Numbered from the stretch's first letter, positions 24,255 to 35,868 are shown. The stretch: DNA of 64,000 bases from Synaphobranchus kaupii (GCA_029718625.1 CM056380.1:48968620-49032619); one strand, 5' to 3'. The notes: generated from the sequence alone by a model not told the origin. Program-made: numbers and translations.

Positions 24255-25090
24255 ACAGCTCCATCGTGCTGTGCTTTTAATATGACAGAGCTGACCATGT
24301 TGGATCATTCCACCGTGCTGTGCTTTTAATATGACAGAGCTAACCATGTTGGACCATTCCATCGTTCTGTGCTTTTAATATCACAGAGCTAACCATTGCT
24401 GTGCTTTTAATATCACAGAGCTAACCATGTTGGACCATTCCATCGTGCTGTGCTTTTAATATCACAGAGCTAACCATGTTGGACAATTCCATCGTGCTGT
24501 GCTTTTAATATCACAGAGCTGACCATGTTGGACCATTCCATCGTGCTGTGCTTTTAATATCACAGAGCTAACCATGTCGGACAATTCCATCGTGCTGTGC
24601 TTTTAATATCACAGAGCTGACCATGTTGGACCATTCCATCGTGCTGTGCTTTTAATATGACAGAGCTGACCATGTTGGATCATTCCACCGTGCTGTGCTT
24701 TTAATATCACAGAGCTAACCATGTTGGACCATTCCATCGTGCTGTGCTTTTAATATCACAGAGCTAACCATGTTGGACAATTCCATCGTGCTGTGCTTTT
24801 AATATCACAGAGCTGACCATGTTGGACCATTCCATCGTGCTGTGCTTTTAATATCACAGAGCTAACCATGTCGGACAATTCCATCGTGCTGTGCTTTTAA
24901 TATCACAGAGCTGACCATGTTGGACCATTCCATCGTGCTGCGCTTTTAATATCACAGAGCTGACCATGTTGGACCATTCCATCATGCTTTGCTTTTAATA
25001 TCACAGAGCTGACCATGTTGGACCGTTCCATCATGCTGTGCTTTTAATATCACAGAGCTGACCATGTTGGACCATTCCATCATGCTGGGC
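24255..25090. repeat. 49-bp minisatellite, about 17 copies
   Basis: The unit contains GTGCTGTGCTTTTAATAT, CACAGAGCT and ACCATGTTGGAC. Sites that vary between units (CTAACC/CTGACC; CCACCG/CCATCG; TGACAG/TCACAG) fall in a pattern partly repeated about 370-380 bp apart, for example the CCACCG variant at about 24310 and 24686, indicating block duplication. One unit near 24395-24420 is truncated. Confidence 0.92.
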
Positions 25091-27247
25091 TGACCAGTGA
25101 TAGTTTTATTTATTTTGGATTGGTTCATTTTAAAGACTGTGGGATGTGCCAAACTACATTTGTGAAGAAGGACACTAAATTGCAAGTTAAAGGAACATGG
25201 TGTGGTCAAATGTTGATCCAGACATCTGTTATCAGTTCATTGGTTTAAGAGATGTCAAATTAAGTTTAATTGAAATTGTACAAAGAATTTGGCACAATAT
25301 GCTTAAACATACCAATAAACCCTCACCAAACAAGCCAGAGGTGACAGCAGCAAGGAATTAGAAGTGTATTTTTAAAAGTGAACTGAAACTTTGTCCTTTT
25401 TCAAATGAACATGCGGCACCATCCCGCTGAAGTTATGGGAGAATAAATGGCAAAAGAATAAGTGCTGTGCTCTCAATCTTTTCAACATGCTGTGATTTTC
25501 ATCCAAAGTCCTGATATTCAAGCCTCCCTGCTGTTCATGTGAAACACCACTTACAAAGAACCTGTGCAGAGGAACAATGTGTCCACAGCTTTCTTTTGTG
25601 TCTGGATCGCAAATGCGTCACCTCATGGCTTACAAACTATCATATTAATAGTGCGATGTGGTGCAATGCAATTTTCATATACTGAGAATTTATATTTCTT
25701 TATGACTCATTTGTAATTCATTTTCATTTTCAAAATGAATACGTACAGTTTGGGCAATTCTGGATCTTATTTATTTTAAATTTTTTCTCAAATCGAGTTA
25801 TTATCACTCTCACAGCTTGACTTTTTAAAACAAGTAAACTTCAGTCATTTATTTCACTCATTTCTAATTTTATTTCACCCTTCGTTGATTCCACCGTCTC
25901 TTCGGAAGCAATGTAAACAAGCCCCTGGAACGAACCGCGGCTGTCATCGTGAACGAGACATTATGAGCATCTGCACGCATACAAAACCATTGATATTACA
26001 TTCAGGTCCATGCCTCTATGATTTTTAGAGGTATGCCGCTTTAAAACACACGTCTCTGGTGTCTTGCATGCTTAGTAGCTGTGAGATCTATCCTCCCGGT
26101 GGAACTGATCCGGCAGAGGTTCTGGCGCGGGCCTCCCTCTCCCAGACGGGGCTTTCTCCCGGCCTGCGGATCTGCGGTGCGGGAAATACCAGTTACTGCC
26201 TCTGGAGATGTAGCCTGCTGTCTGAGGGCAGGGGCTTAGGAACATGAAATGACTCTCTGACATGTTTCTATATAAGCTCAATTTCCCGCGGGGAAACTCT
26301 TTATTTTTATTTTTATTTTTATTTTTTGCAAGGAGCCTGTTCCTGACTCGCGGCCATCCCAAGGTGGTCAGCCAGGGGAGATTTATTGACAAAACGGCCG
26401 AGGGAAAGATGCATCTTCATCCCGCCACAGAAATGACATTTCAGCGGCGGTACAGTTTGGGTGGATGTGCTAAAAGCCCCATCTCCTCCGCTGTCATTTG
26501 TGCATGACACTGACTGGAACAGGCTGGCTTTGCTTAGCATGCTTTTTTTTTTCTTTCTTTTTTTAAAGGACTTTGTGGGTCCTTTCACCTTACCGCGATC
26601 TTTCAAAATAATTTTTCCTTCGTGTAAAAACCTCAGAGATACTTACCGATGTAAAAAAAAACATCCCTACCTCAATGCCTGCGCGAATAAAAAGGCATCG
26701 TGGCTTTGAGTCAGGCTTCATTATTGTGACTTTATGTGCCAGGATGTCTGACTGTTGCACCTGATTTTAGTTTCCTTTAATGTTGAATCCACGCTGCAGG
26801 CTGGCAGAGGTGATTACCTCCATTTTGAAAAATGCATCGTTTATAATGACAGTTGCGTGATTGGGTGAGAAGTCACTTTGCTTCATTTTGAGACCTTTAC
26901 GCTTCGCGAGTAACACAACCAGGAAAACGAGCGAGGATGCGCGGCCCGGTGTTATCGGCGCACTTTCTTTTGTCAGCGGTATAAATGGGAGCGTGTGACT
27001 TCAGGCATTCCCTTCAGTCGTTTTGTACTACTAAAGCTAATAATCCACAAGCTCCTCAAAAGGACTTAATCACACTCTCCAAGTTGTGTTGCTCTTTTGC
27101 CTCGGTATTTTGACTTTATCGTTCACGTTGTCATTTTAAAATTCTAAACGTGAAAATGTGAACTGAATTCCTCTGTTTGAACTATTCTTGTAGGAGATGG
27201 GAGATGGCAAGTATAAATGTTTATATGCAAAGGGTTTAAGCATTTTC
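25091..27247. other. Noncoding stretch
   Basis: 25100-25860 appears unique and AT-rich. 25880-27130 is mixed, with moderately CpG-rich blocks (26080-26200, 26890-26990) that could be conserved regulatory sequence. The plus and minus frames at 26059-26709 are interrupted by TTTTTA simple repeats and lack domains. Confidence 0.45.
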
Positions 27248-27430
27248 TATTATTATTATTATTATTATTAGTAGTAGTAGTAGTAGCGGTGCTGGCAGTA
27301 GTAGTAGTCGTAGTAGTAGCGGTGGTGGCAGTAGTAGTAGTTGTAGTAGTAGTAGTGGTGGTGGCAGTAGTAGTAGTTGTAGTAGTAGTGGTGGTGGCAG
27401 TAGTAGTAGTTGTAGTCGTAGACGTAGTAC

Positions 27431-27484
<54 letters not shown>

Positions 27485-27485
27485 A
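27248..27485. repeat. Trinucleotide (ATT)n-(GTA)n array
   Basis: (ATT)n changes to (GTA)n with GTG and GTC variants. The poly-Val/Leu open frames of 112-120 codons on both strands are the microsatellite read as codons. Confidence 0.95.
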
Positions 27486-27927
27486 GCCATATTTTTTATA
27501 TAAAAAACGACAAAATACAACTGTGCAATGCTCTGCAGGGGAAAGGAGGGCTTGAGGAATAAAATATTAGATAAAATATCAATACTGTCATAGTACATTC
27601 ATTTTAGAATATAAATACAATGAATTACATTAGGAATTTACTTAACCTTTTTTTTCCATTGCACATGTCCATAATAAAGTATTCCACGATGCTTGTATTG
27701 AGTTTGTTGTTGGCATTTTCTCTTCTGTCTATGTATGATTTATACCATGGTTTACGATAGCTGGAGCGGAAGCAATCTTTCATTGTGGAAGCAGAAATCA
27801 AAATGTCATGACTGCCAGACATGAACAGGGAGCCAAAGGCAGGCTCATGGCAAGAATGACAATACCAAGGGTGCCAGACGTTTTACAGTGATGTCGCCAA
27901 TTGCTTAGTGGCAGCTTACAACGCACC

Positions 27928-28470
27928 CATCCAAACCAACTGTTTATTGGCTGTGTATACCCATCCAAACCAACTGTTTATTGGCTGTGTATACCCATCC
28001 AAACCAACTGTTTATTGGCTGTGTATACCCATCCAAACCAACTGTTTATTGGCTGTGTACACCCATTTTACCCAACTGTTTATTGGCTGTGTATACCCAT
28101 CTTACCCAACTGTTTATTGACTGCTTATACCCATCGCAGCCAACTGTTTATTGACTGCCTACACCCATCTCAGCCAACTTTTTATTGGCTGCATATACCC
28201 ATATCAGCCACCTGTTGGCTGCTGACACCCACATCAGCCACATGTTTATTGGCTGCTTACACCCATCTCAGCCAACTGTTTTTTGGCTACCTACACCTAT
28301 CTCAGCCAACTGTTTTTGGACTACCTACACCCATCTCAGTCAACTTTTTATTGGCTGCCTACACCTATTCCAGCCAACTGTTTATTGGCTGCCTACACCT
28401 ATACCAGCTAACTGTTTATTGGCTGCTTACACCCATCTTAGCCAAATGTCTATTGGCTGCTTACAGTACA
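27928..28470. repeat. 34-bp minisatellite, about 16 copies
   Basis: Consensus blocks are CCAACTGTTTATTGGCTG and a TACACCCAT-type linker. The leftmost units are nearly identical (CCATCCAAACC form) and the right half is more divergent (CCATCTCAGCC form). Since 34 is not divisible by 3 and the unit has no plus-strand stop, the array leaves frames of 190 and 114 codons open; these are not genes. Confidence 0.93.
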
Positions 28471-28889
28471 TAAATGAAACCAAACTGAGGAGAAGCCACT
28501 GGAGGAACTGGGTTAATCTGAGGCATTAAATAATATGGGAACAGGGAATAAACATATATAGGGAAATGATTCATTGCTTTATAGACGTGTGTCTGGGGAA
28601 TAGCACACTGTCTAATGAGCACAGCGTCCTAATTATGGGGCATATTTATTCATCACGGAGGATGTAGAGAACAGAATGGCGGGGGTGTCAAAGCAGAAAA
28701 GACATGGGACGAAAGCACGGTAGACTGCAGATTGAGAACAGTTGAGGATTAAGAGGAGCTGATTGGTTAATACAGCAGTAAATAGCTACAGAGGTATTTT
28801 TATGAGCCAGGAGTACCAGGAGGAGGAAGGCTAGCTGAGTCATGCAGCAGAATGTACTAGTTTCAGACAAAGAGGAAAAGGAAAGCATG
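28471..28889. other. Noncoding stretch
   Basis: Nothing recognisable. Confidence 0.5.
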
Positions 28890-29146
28890 TGCATACAGAT
28901 ATGTGCGTGCATGTGTTGGTATGCACTGGTGTGTGTGTTTGTGTGTAGAGTGAGCGGTATGTGTGTTTGTGTGTGTGTGTTGAGTGTCTGTGTTCTGTTT
29001 GCATGTGTGTGTGTGTGTGTGTGTGTGTGTTGTTTGCATCGGTGTGTGTGTATGTGTGTGTGCGTTCTGTTTGTGTGTTTGTGTGTAGAGTGAGCGGTAT
29101 ACGTGTTGTGTGTGTGTGTGTGTGTTGTCTCTGTGTGTGTATTTGT
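28890..29146. repeat. GT-rich array, left part
   Basis: (GT)n mixed with two copies of GTGTAGAGTGAGCGGTAT (28945 and 29084). The array continues at 30245 after the transposon that interrupts it. Confidence 0.88.
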
Positions 29147-30244
29147 CAGTGGCATACCGTCGCCTGTAAAATAGGCCTTCTGTAACCTTACCTTTATAAG
29201 GATTTTACTCTCAACCTGTTGTATAGAACCTTATAGTTCTTAATTAGCAATCAAGAAATTAATGAATAACAAATATTAATGAATAGAGCAGTTTTTTCTG
29301 TACTAGCATTTTTCTTTGTGTCATAAAATGTGTAGCACTTATATAAGTGTTGATAGCTGGTGCGCTGGGAAAAGCGGGTGTGCAGCATTAGACTTGTTCC
29401 TGTTTATTTAGCTTGAGTAGCCTAACAATCAAACAATGAATTCGCTGAATAATCAAGACCAATATGTAGCCTATAATGATTAAGAAATGATAATGACAAA
29501 GATAACTAACGAGATTGTTTAGGATCAGGCAATAATCTGAATGCGTTAAAGAAAGTAATTAATTTTAAGAGGGCACTCAAATTACATTACAGGCATTTAG
29601 CAGACGTTCTTATCCAGAGCGACTTACACAGCATTACAGGTATTTTAGCATTTTTATTTTTTATTTTTTACATATTATCCATTTAGTCAGCTGGATATAC
29701 TGAAGCAAATCAGGTTAAGTACCTTGCTCAAGGGTACAACGGTAGTGTCCTACCTGGGAATCGAACTTGCAACCTTTCGGTTACAAAGCCTGTTCCTTAA
29801 CCATTAACCTTAACCATTATACTACACTGCCGCCCCAAATCAAGTTGAAGCGATTTAAACATTTGAAAGCATACATTTAAAGAGGACAGCCTAAGTGTCT
29901 CGAACCGTTGAGCGCAGCGTGTAATTCAGGCTAGAAAAACGAATTTACGAAAATCTACTTAACATTGAATATTTAAACATGGAGCATTTAAAAGTCAGAA
30001 CCTTCGCATGATAACACATGAATGTGGATATCGAAAAATGCAACACAAGTTTATGATACAGAGAACAATAATGCTATCTCAAAATAGATTAGTAGCCTAA
30101 TAATTTACTTATTTGTACTAGTTATTCAGCGAATCAATTGTTTGAATGACAATCAGGCAAAGTATACGGAAACAGATTGAGAGTGATCATCCGTTAAAGG
30201 TAAGATTCCAGAAGGCCTATTTTACAGCTGACGGTACGCCACTG
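29147..30244. mobile_element. hAT-type MITE with terminal inverted repeats and 8-bp target duplication
   Basis: The left end CAGTGGCATACCGTC (29147) and right end, read inward as CAGTGGCGTACCGTC, start an inverted repeat traceable for about 80 bp (shared words CTGTAAAATAGGCCTTCTG, CTTACCTTTA, ACTCTCAA). The flanks GTATTTGT (29139-29146) and GTATTTTT (30245-30252) are an 8-bp target duplication with one mismatch. An 8-bp target and a CAGTG start point to the hAT superfamily. The interior is AT-rich without transposase. A second, inner inverted pair (CAATGAATTCGCTGAATAA near 29434 against TTATTCAGCGAATCAATTG near 30122) suggests that the original element was palindromic. Confidence 0.85.
29583..29835 (-). 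mobile_element. tRNA-derived SINE, near full length, nested in hAT MITE
   Basis: On the minus strand it starts with GGCGGCAGTGTAGTATAATG, containing an A-box-like TAGTATAATGG, and has a B-box-like AAGTTCGATTCCC (plus strand 29756-29770), as expected for a pol III promoter from a tRNA. It ends with the tail AGTCGCTCTGGATAAGAACG, CTGCTAAATGCC and TGTAA. The flanks CAAAT (29578-29582 and 29836-29840) are a short target duplication. A local duplication of TTAACCATTAACC near the tRNA head would disturb the A-box region. Confidence 0.88.
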
Positions 30245-30350
30245 GTATTTTTGCATGTAGAGTGAGGGGTATCGAGTGTGTGTGAGTGTGTTCATCTACG
30301 TGTCTGTGTGTAGAGCGGGGGGTACGAGGTACGAGTGTGTGTTCATATGC
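30245..30350. repeat. GT-rich array, right part
   Basis: Contains TGTAGAGTGAGGGGTAT (30257) and GTGTAGAGCGGGGGGTA (30308), diverged copies of the word found in the left part. Confidence 0.8.
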
Positions 30351-33142
30351 CTACATATATGCGGTATCACTATACTAGAATGCTGTGAAAACACCATAGA
30401 GACCAGCTTCACCATTTCACTGGAACACCGTGAAAACGCCACACGAACAAGGCGCATTATTGCACTGAACAGCGAAAACACGACGCAAACAAACTTCGTA
30501 AGGATTTCCTCGGTTCCGTTCCAACGTTTCATTCTGCGGTGAAGTTCCAAGTGGCATCTCGATTTTAACGCGGCCGGGGTTTCGACTACTGCCGTCTTAT
30601 CTGTCTCGGCAGATTTCAAGCTTGGCGCCGTGCCATCGAAACGTGCTTCATTCCGCACTTCCATTGAATTAATTATTTGGAGGCCAAGCGTGGGATTTGT
30701 ACTCTTTCGAGGGTGGGGATGTGAGACTTTACCTTTGTCTTTTCCTGAGTAGAGAAAGCTTTTGAATAATGGATGCGTTATTTTACTTTTTCACTTTTCA
30801 CCCGAGCCCATCTTCACCTAATAATTCAAGCCTCTGCGTAAATCAAGGCGGGGGCCTCTTTTTGCTTAGTCATTCACCCCCCACCCTCGCGTATCCGCTC
30901 AATCCAAGTGACATTGATCACTGTCTGGATGCAAATCGCACTCGTGTACCTCAATATTCCATCAATCGCATTTCTAAGCGCCGTAATCATTCACCTTAAT
31001 GCAAATGGCATTACATTACGGGGTGGAACCAACCGCTTTGGGTTCATTTGCATGCATTTAAAAGGTAAAAGAATGGACCCAGATCCGGACACTATAGGAT
31101 TACGAATGAACAAAATGTTTTTGTTTATGCACCCCGAGCTAGCGCCACATTTGAAATGCGCAGCTGCTATTAACACAAAAATACCGCATTGAAGTTATTA
31201 AAATACATGCTTCCACATAAGAATGCATCTCTCTTCCAGTGTCGGTGTTTAATTGTATTGTCTGACAAGATAATGCTGTAGGAATGAGATGTTCGTAGGT
31301 GTCTTTTTGATGAACATGATGGGTCCAGTGGTACTGAAGAAGGCTCAGTGTATCTGGTAGCATGGGCATATTTCTGCTGAAGAGTATCTATATTCGAGTC
31401 TCCAGTCGCATTGTGTTCCAGATGCAGGTGTTTACATCCCCAGTAACCGCGTTCTGTTCAATTCAATTAAATTTTATTTGTACAGCGCTTTTTTACAGGC
31501 CTTTTCCTACTCAAGGCGACTGTGACATATTTTACTGCTGGAACTAAGCAATGATATTTATGGCCTAGATTCAATCAACATTTGTTGGCTTATAAAGAAA
31601 TGCAAGCTTTCTTCACATAGTTTTGCAAGTTGGCAAGTTGTTGATCACCCAACTGTGCAAACTGCATTTACTGTCACTTAAGACAGAGAAAGAGGGTGGA
31701 GGTACAGGCGTTTGAGCTTCTTTTGAAACTTTTCTGCCACATCCTTTAGCAAATTTTACTGTATTGTTTAAAGAACAACAACAACAATAATAACGGCCAT
31801 CATCATCATCATCATCATCATATACTATGCGATACAAACTGTGTTACGTGCTATTCTGGGTAAGGCTACCTACTGAAATAAATTATTTGGCCGCACTGAG
31901 GTCTTCCGCAAATCCGTCCTGAAAATGCAATTTTCCCTCCCTAATCATTCGTACGTGCTCTTCCATTAATTCACCTTTGATTTAAAGTAATTAATGAAAA
32001 CATTATCGTCATCTGAATTAGTTGGTCAATTTCAGCATGCGGCCGGAATCATAAAACGTGGTCCTGGGGCATTTCCATATGCGTATCTGAAAACGTGGAC
32101 TTGGGCTAATCGCTCCGTGCGGAAATGTTTTTTGCGGATTTAACTTCCGCTGCCCCTTCATGTGTGATGGAAAATATACTTACCCGGCGAGGTTAGCCGG
32201 ATAACGCAAGATTGGGTCACGAGCGCGGCTGCCTCTGAGCCTTTGCGCCAGGGTTTTAACCCCTGTGCGAAGGGAAGTTATCGGCGAGATGAGCCGCGCC
32301 AATAAACGGACGTGCGTTTTCAGCTTCATTAAAGACGTAACGCGGCGGTGATGAAATCAGACGCGGGCCAGATACGGGCCTCGCGCCGAAACGCAGGCCG
32401 GATACGGGCCTCTCGGTCCATACCGCGCGTCGCCGTAAATACAGCTCTGCAGGTTATCGCGCATTAAAAGCGCAATCTCTGCAGGGCGAGCAATACGGTT
32501 TTCCCTTTGCCATTTCCATCAAGCGCGCAGGATTTAATGTTTGTGTTCCTTGGTCGTATTGCAAAGCCTCTTGACTAAACTCTCAGGCTTATCTATATTC
32601 AAATGGCCCCGACACCTCAGTGTTCCCTGCAGGCTGAGGTTTTTAATACCGACCCCTTTCCCACAGGCTGCATTATCGCCTCAGACTCTGGAGCAGATAA
32701 TACACTCCCCCATTAATAACGGCCATAAATGAACTGGGACGCTGCTGCAGTCACTACACCTTCTAAGCACTGCGGTTATAACCTCGTTAAGAATCCGTGT
32801 CAGTTGGTATTATTTCATAGCGGCTGTGTTAGCCGTGCTACTTCGGGGTTCAGTAGATTCAGCGGTGGCAGTGCCATAACTAAACTTTAAGCAGCTAGCA
32901 AGTCCTTGTGGCTCCAGCTGCTTCCGGGGCCTGTCATAAGGGAGCTGGCTCCAGCCCCGATCTCAGTCCAACAGGAACGGAGACTTATTTCACCAGCAGA
33001 GCCCCCCGGGGGGATATCGGTTATTCAGAGTGTAGATGAATCTGATTTCGGTCAAAGCCATGGCCGGAGGTCAGGACCGCGCCGTGGGACTAGCCGTGAT
33101 ATGTGCAGAAGCACGGTTCCCAGGTCTTGTTCTCGGCTCAGC
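30351..33142. other. Noncoding stretch including a retroposon-like tail and an (ATC)n run
   Basis: At 31457-31500 the phrase TTCAATTCAATTAAATTTTA followed by TTTGTACAGCGC is a common fish retroposon end. (ATC)n lies at 31797-31820. 30540-31190 appears unique with balanced composition. 32740-33140 is unremarkable. The CpG-rich block at 32161-32530 is listed separately. Confidence 0.5.
32161..32530. promoter_or_regulatory. CpG-rich block, possible CpG island or enhancer
   Basis: I count 42 CpG dinucleotides in about 370 bp, far above the surrounding sequence. An imperfect tandem duplication occurs at 32361-32420 (GGCCAGATACGGGCCTC and GGCCGGATACGGGCCTC). No exon, TATA box or initiator can be defended, so any promoter role is inference from composition alone. 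Confidence 0.4.
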
Positions 33143-33260
33143 CGTAGAATAGAATAGAATAACTTTTATTTTCCCGCAAGGGAATTTCAGTTGTAGCCCC
33201 AGCAACAACAAAAAACACATAGACAGTGGGGGGCAGACCCACAACAAACAAACACATCAA
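33143..33260 (-). mobile_element. LINE-like 3' end with (ATTCT)n tail
   Basis: On the minus strand the sequence AATTCCCTTGCGGGAAAATA followed by AAAGTTATTCTATTCTATTCTA is a typical fish non-LTR retroposon end ('...gggaataaagt(attct)n'). Sequence to about 33620 may belong to the same element but shows no recognisable protein. Confidence 0.65.
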
Positions 33261-34431
33261 ACAAAGACATTCAATATCATCATTGCATTAATCAAACTAA
33301 TTAAGTGAATAATTAAGTGTAATAGCCTACAGCCAAACGTCATGATTAAAAATAGCCCCCGCTGTCCCAAGATGTCCAGTGTTATCAAGCAGTCCAACAC
33401 AAACTCCGCCACCCACGACTCCATACACGCAGTGTTGTGGTTTCTGTACACTGTCGAAAACAGAGCACCGACCTGCATCAGCCTTCCCAGTCGTCGCCTC
33501 ACTCCTCCCCCGCATTATCTTCTCCTTTCTTTTCTCTGGTGGCCTTTTGAAGATTGCCTGCAGTCCTAGATCAGTCCCGAGTCCCGACATCTTCAACTCC
33601 GGTGAAGAACGATGGTAAACTTTGTAGCTGCACATCCAACGGACATATGTTGTGAATGCGTCTCCATGGTGATGACCACAAACAAAATTATCCCGAATAT
33701 ACAATTTGTTAATATTATCAAAACAAGCAGCATGAGTGCCCTGAACAATCTCCAGCCCACTTCCCCGTCCCACAACAGACACACAGCACATGAGAAAAAC
33801 AAAAGACAAAAGCCAGACACAACAAAATACATTCAAATTAACAGACACAAACACGAGAGACAGCTGGACTACATGTCGCCATTACATCGCCACGTGACGC
33901 CATGTATTTATTTTTGTTATTTACCTTTAATCTACCTATATTTAACCAGGAAGTCCCTTTAAATAAATATTTTTCACGGCGGGGTGGGGGGGGGTTGGTT
34001 GCCAAGATGCATCGTGATAGAGGGGTCAATCTTCTTACCTGGCACCATTCCCACCACACAGGCCCCCAAAATGAAAAATGAAACATTGAAAGTGGTTTTC
34101 GAGGAGGTACATGGTGTGACTTCTCCCAATCAGAGAAGTGTAATCCCAGTTGTTCTTTAAACGTGGCAGGGACTTGATTTTTGGCTGACGATCTCCTGAC
34201 GGTAATGCAGACAGGCGCCTCGTCACGATCACACAACGTCACGAATACCCCCCCCCCCCCCCCCCCCCGCCTCTTCAGGCCCTCAAAATCACCGATCATT
34301 ATCTCCAGGGGGTACACATTTCCCTAAACTTCCCATGGGCCAAGACGGAGGGGCATACAGTTTGATCTTTCTCCTGATTGGGGTTTGGCTCACAGTTTGA
34401 GTGCTCATCTCCATCGGTTATACTTAAGGAG
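33261..34431. other. Noncoding stretch with poly-G/C tracts
   Basis: A G-rich tract lies at 33979-33994 and a 21-C run at 34248-34268. The 175- and 159-codon minus-strand frames here have no recognisable domain, and one crosses the poly-C run. Confidence 0.5.
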
Positions 34432-34680
34432 AGCTGAATCAGGACCATGTGAATGAACAGGGAATCAGGGCCATATGAATGAACAAGGAATCAGGACCAT
34501 GTGAATGAACAGGGAATCAGGGCCATGTAAATGAACAAGAATCAGAGCCATGTGAATGAACAGGAATCAGAGCCATGTGAATGAACAGGGAATCAGGGCC
34601 ATGTAAATGAACAAGAATCAGAGCCATGTGAATGAACAGGAATCAGAGCCATGTGAATGAACAGGGAATCAGGGCCATGT
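34432..34680. repeat. 26-bp minisatellite, about 9-10 copies
   Basis: Unit AATCAGGGCCATGTGAATGA plus ACAGGG, with a shorter AATCAGAGCC form. A two-unit pattern (GTAAATGAACAAG then GTGAATGAACAGG) recurs at about 34527 and 34603. Confidence 0.92.
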
Positions 34681-34995
34681 GTACGTGATGAGTGAATAAT
34701 GAGTCGCGTTCTGACCCATGATTGAGACCGACGTGTACCCAGTAGCTGTAAAGCTGCCCTCAAAATGTATTATGGTGTTATGTCCAACTGAACAGACCTA
34801 CTGCTTCTCTACTGCATCATCCTAAGGACATCACTTACCTTTCAGATAGATGTGACATGTGGTGTACAACTATGGCATGTCACAGAGGGCTAAACTGACT
34901 AATTCAAACAGAAAATTAGGAATGCCGTTATTAACAAAACACGTGTGTGCGCACACCCACCCACCCACCCACACTCACACGTGCACGTACACAAT
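34681..34995. other. Noncoding stretch
   Basis: Nothing recognisable apart from a CACCCACC run at 34952-34970. Confidence 0.5.
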
Positions 34996-35001
34996 GTTTT
35001 C

Positions 35002-35669
35002 TGTCACGTCCTGTGCCTCTACGTCTAAGTCTACTCCTGGTTTTTCCGTTTATATGTATTTTCTATCTGGTAGTCCGTTCTGTGTTTTCCCTTCTCTCCC
35101 TCCATTTTGTGTCTCCACTTCCCTGTACCTGAATTGTGTTTTCTCATTTTGTTTCGTCTCACCTGTTCCTCGTTGTTTCTTCGTTAGTTTGGTATTTAGT
35201 CTCCCCTGTTTCTTTGTTCTGTGTCAGATCGTCTTGGACCCTGCATTCGTGCTTGTCTCAATACTTTCCAGCGGTTTTCCTGCCTGCTCCCTTGTTCCTG
35301 TTTCCAGTCCAGTGTTTACCCGTCCAGTTCCTGTTCTCCTGCCTGTACTGCATGTTCCTGTTCAGCCCTGCTCCGGGTCCTCCCTGCCCGCCTGCTCTTC
35401 CCCGTCCTAGCCCTGCTCCAGCCCTTTGCCTGTTCCCCAGCTCTGACGGATTCCCCGGTTCTGACCCCTGACTGTCCTGGACTTCGCTTTTGCCTATTCT
35501 ACATTGCCCTGATTGCTGGACTCTGAACCCCTGCCTGGAACTGACTACGAATCTGCCTTGCCTGTATTGCACTGACTGCTGGACTTTGACCCTGATCTGT
35601 CAACTGAATAAAGCCTCATTTCCCATTACTTTTGGTGTCTGCGAGTGGTTCCGATCGGTTCGCATAACA
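35002..35669 (+). mobile_element. Solo LTR (LTR retrotransposon), plus orientation
   Basis: Begins TGTCACGTCC and ends CGCATAACA, so it has TG...CA termini. The flanks GTTTTC at 34996-35001 and 35670-35675 are a perfect direct repeat of the size expected for an integrase target duplication. A polyadenylation signal AATAAA lies at 35607-35612, about 60 bp from the end. The body is strongly pyrimidine-rich on this strand (CCTGTTC/CCTGCC words), as in many fish Ty3-type LTRs. No internal region or second LTR is present, so it is a recombination product. The long frames inside are composition artefacts. Confidence 0.8.
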
Positions 35670-35727
35670 GTTTTCCAAGATTAATGACTAGTTTTTTTTA
35701 TGCACATTGAAAAGATCCCATGACTCA

Positions 35728-35868
35728 TATTCATGAATCATATCAAAGTGGGGAGTGCTTAACTAGGATCAGTTTTAGCATTTTAGCTCATATTGGATAG
35801 TTGGATGTCATGGACAAGGGAAACCTGATCCTAGATCAGTACTCCCACTATGAGATTCTTTATGAATA
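35728..35868. mobile_element. Small palindromic MITE
   Basis: The left arm 35728-35772 and right arm 35825-35868 are imperfect reverse complements (GGGGAGTGCTTAACTAGGAT against ATCCTAGATCAGTACTCCC; TATTCATGAATC against the complement of GATTCTTTATGAATA). The core phrase CTGATCCTAGATCAGTACTC with a GAATACAG end is familiar from a widespread teleost repeat. Target duplication not visible. Confidence 0.75.

Noticed and set aside
27217..27598. Poly-Val and poly-Leu frames resembling membrane helices
   Set aside because: They are a trinucleotide microsatellite read as codons.
27901..28529. 190- and 114-codon plus-strand frames with a repeating PTVYWLCIPI-type peptide
   Set aside because: Pure consequence of a 34-bp minisatellite without stops; two frames are open at once, which real coding would not need.
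28688..29155. 155-codon His/Thr-rich minus-strand frame
   Set aside because: It is the GT-rich microsatellite in reverse complement.
29583..29835. tRNA gene on the minus strand
   Set aside because: The A/B-box-like head continues into a SINE body and tail, and the tRNA head is duplicated and mismatched, so it is not a functional tRNA.
33327..33854. 175-codon minus-strand frame, considered as a host exon
   Set aside because: Lies next to a retroposon 3' tail, has no recognisable domain, and no splice sites match its edges.
35002..35669. 183-codon Ser/Pro/Cys-rich frame suggestive of a secreted protein
   Set aside because: It starts upstream of and runs into a pyrimidine-rich solo LTR with defined target duplications; the composition explains the frame.
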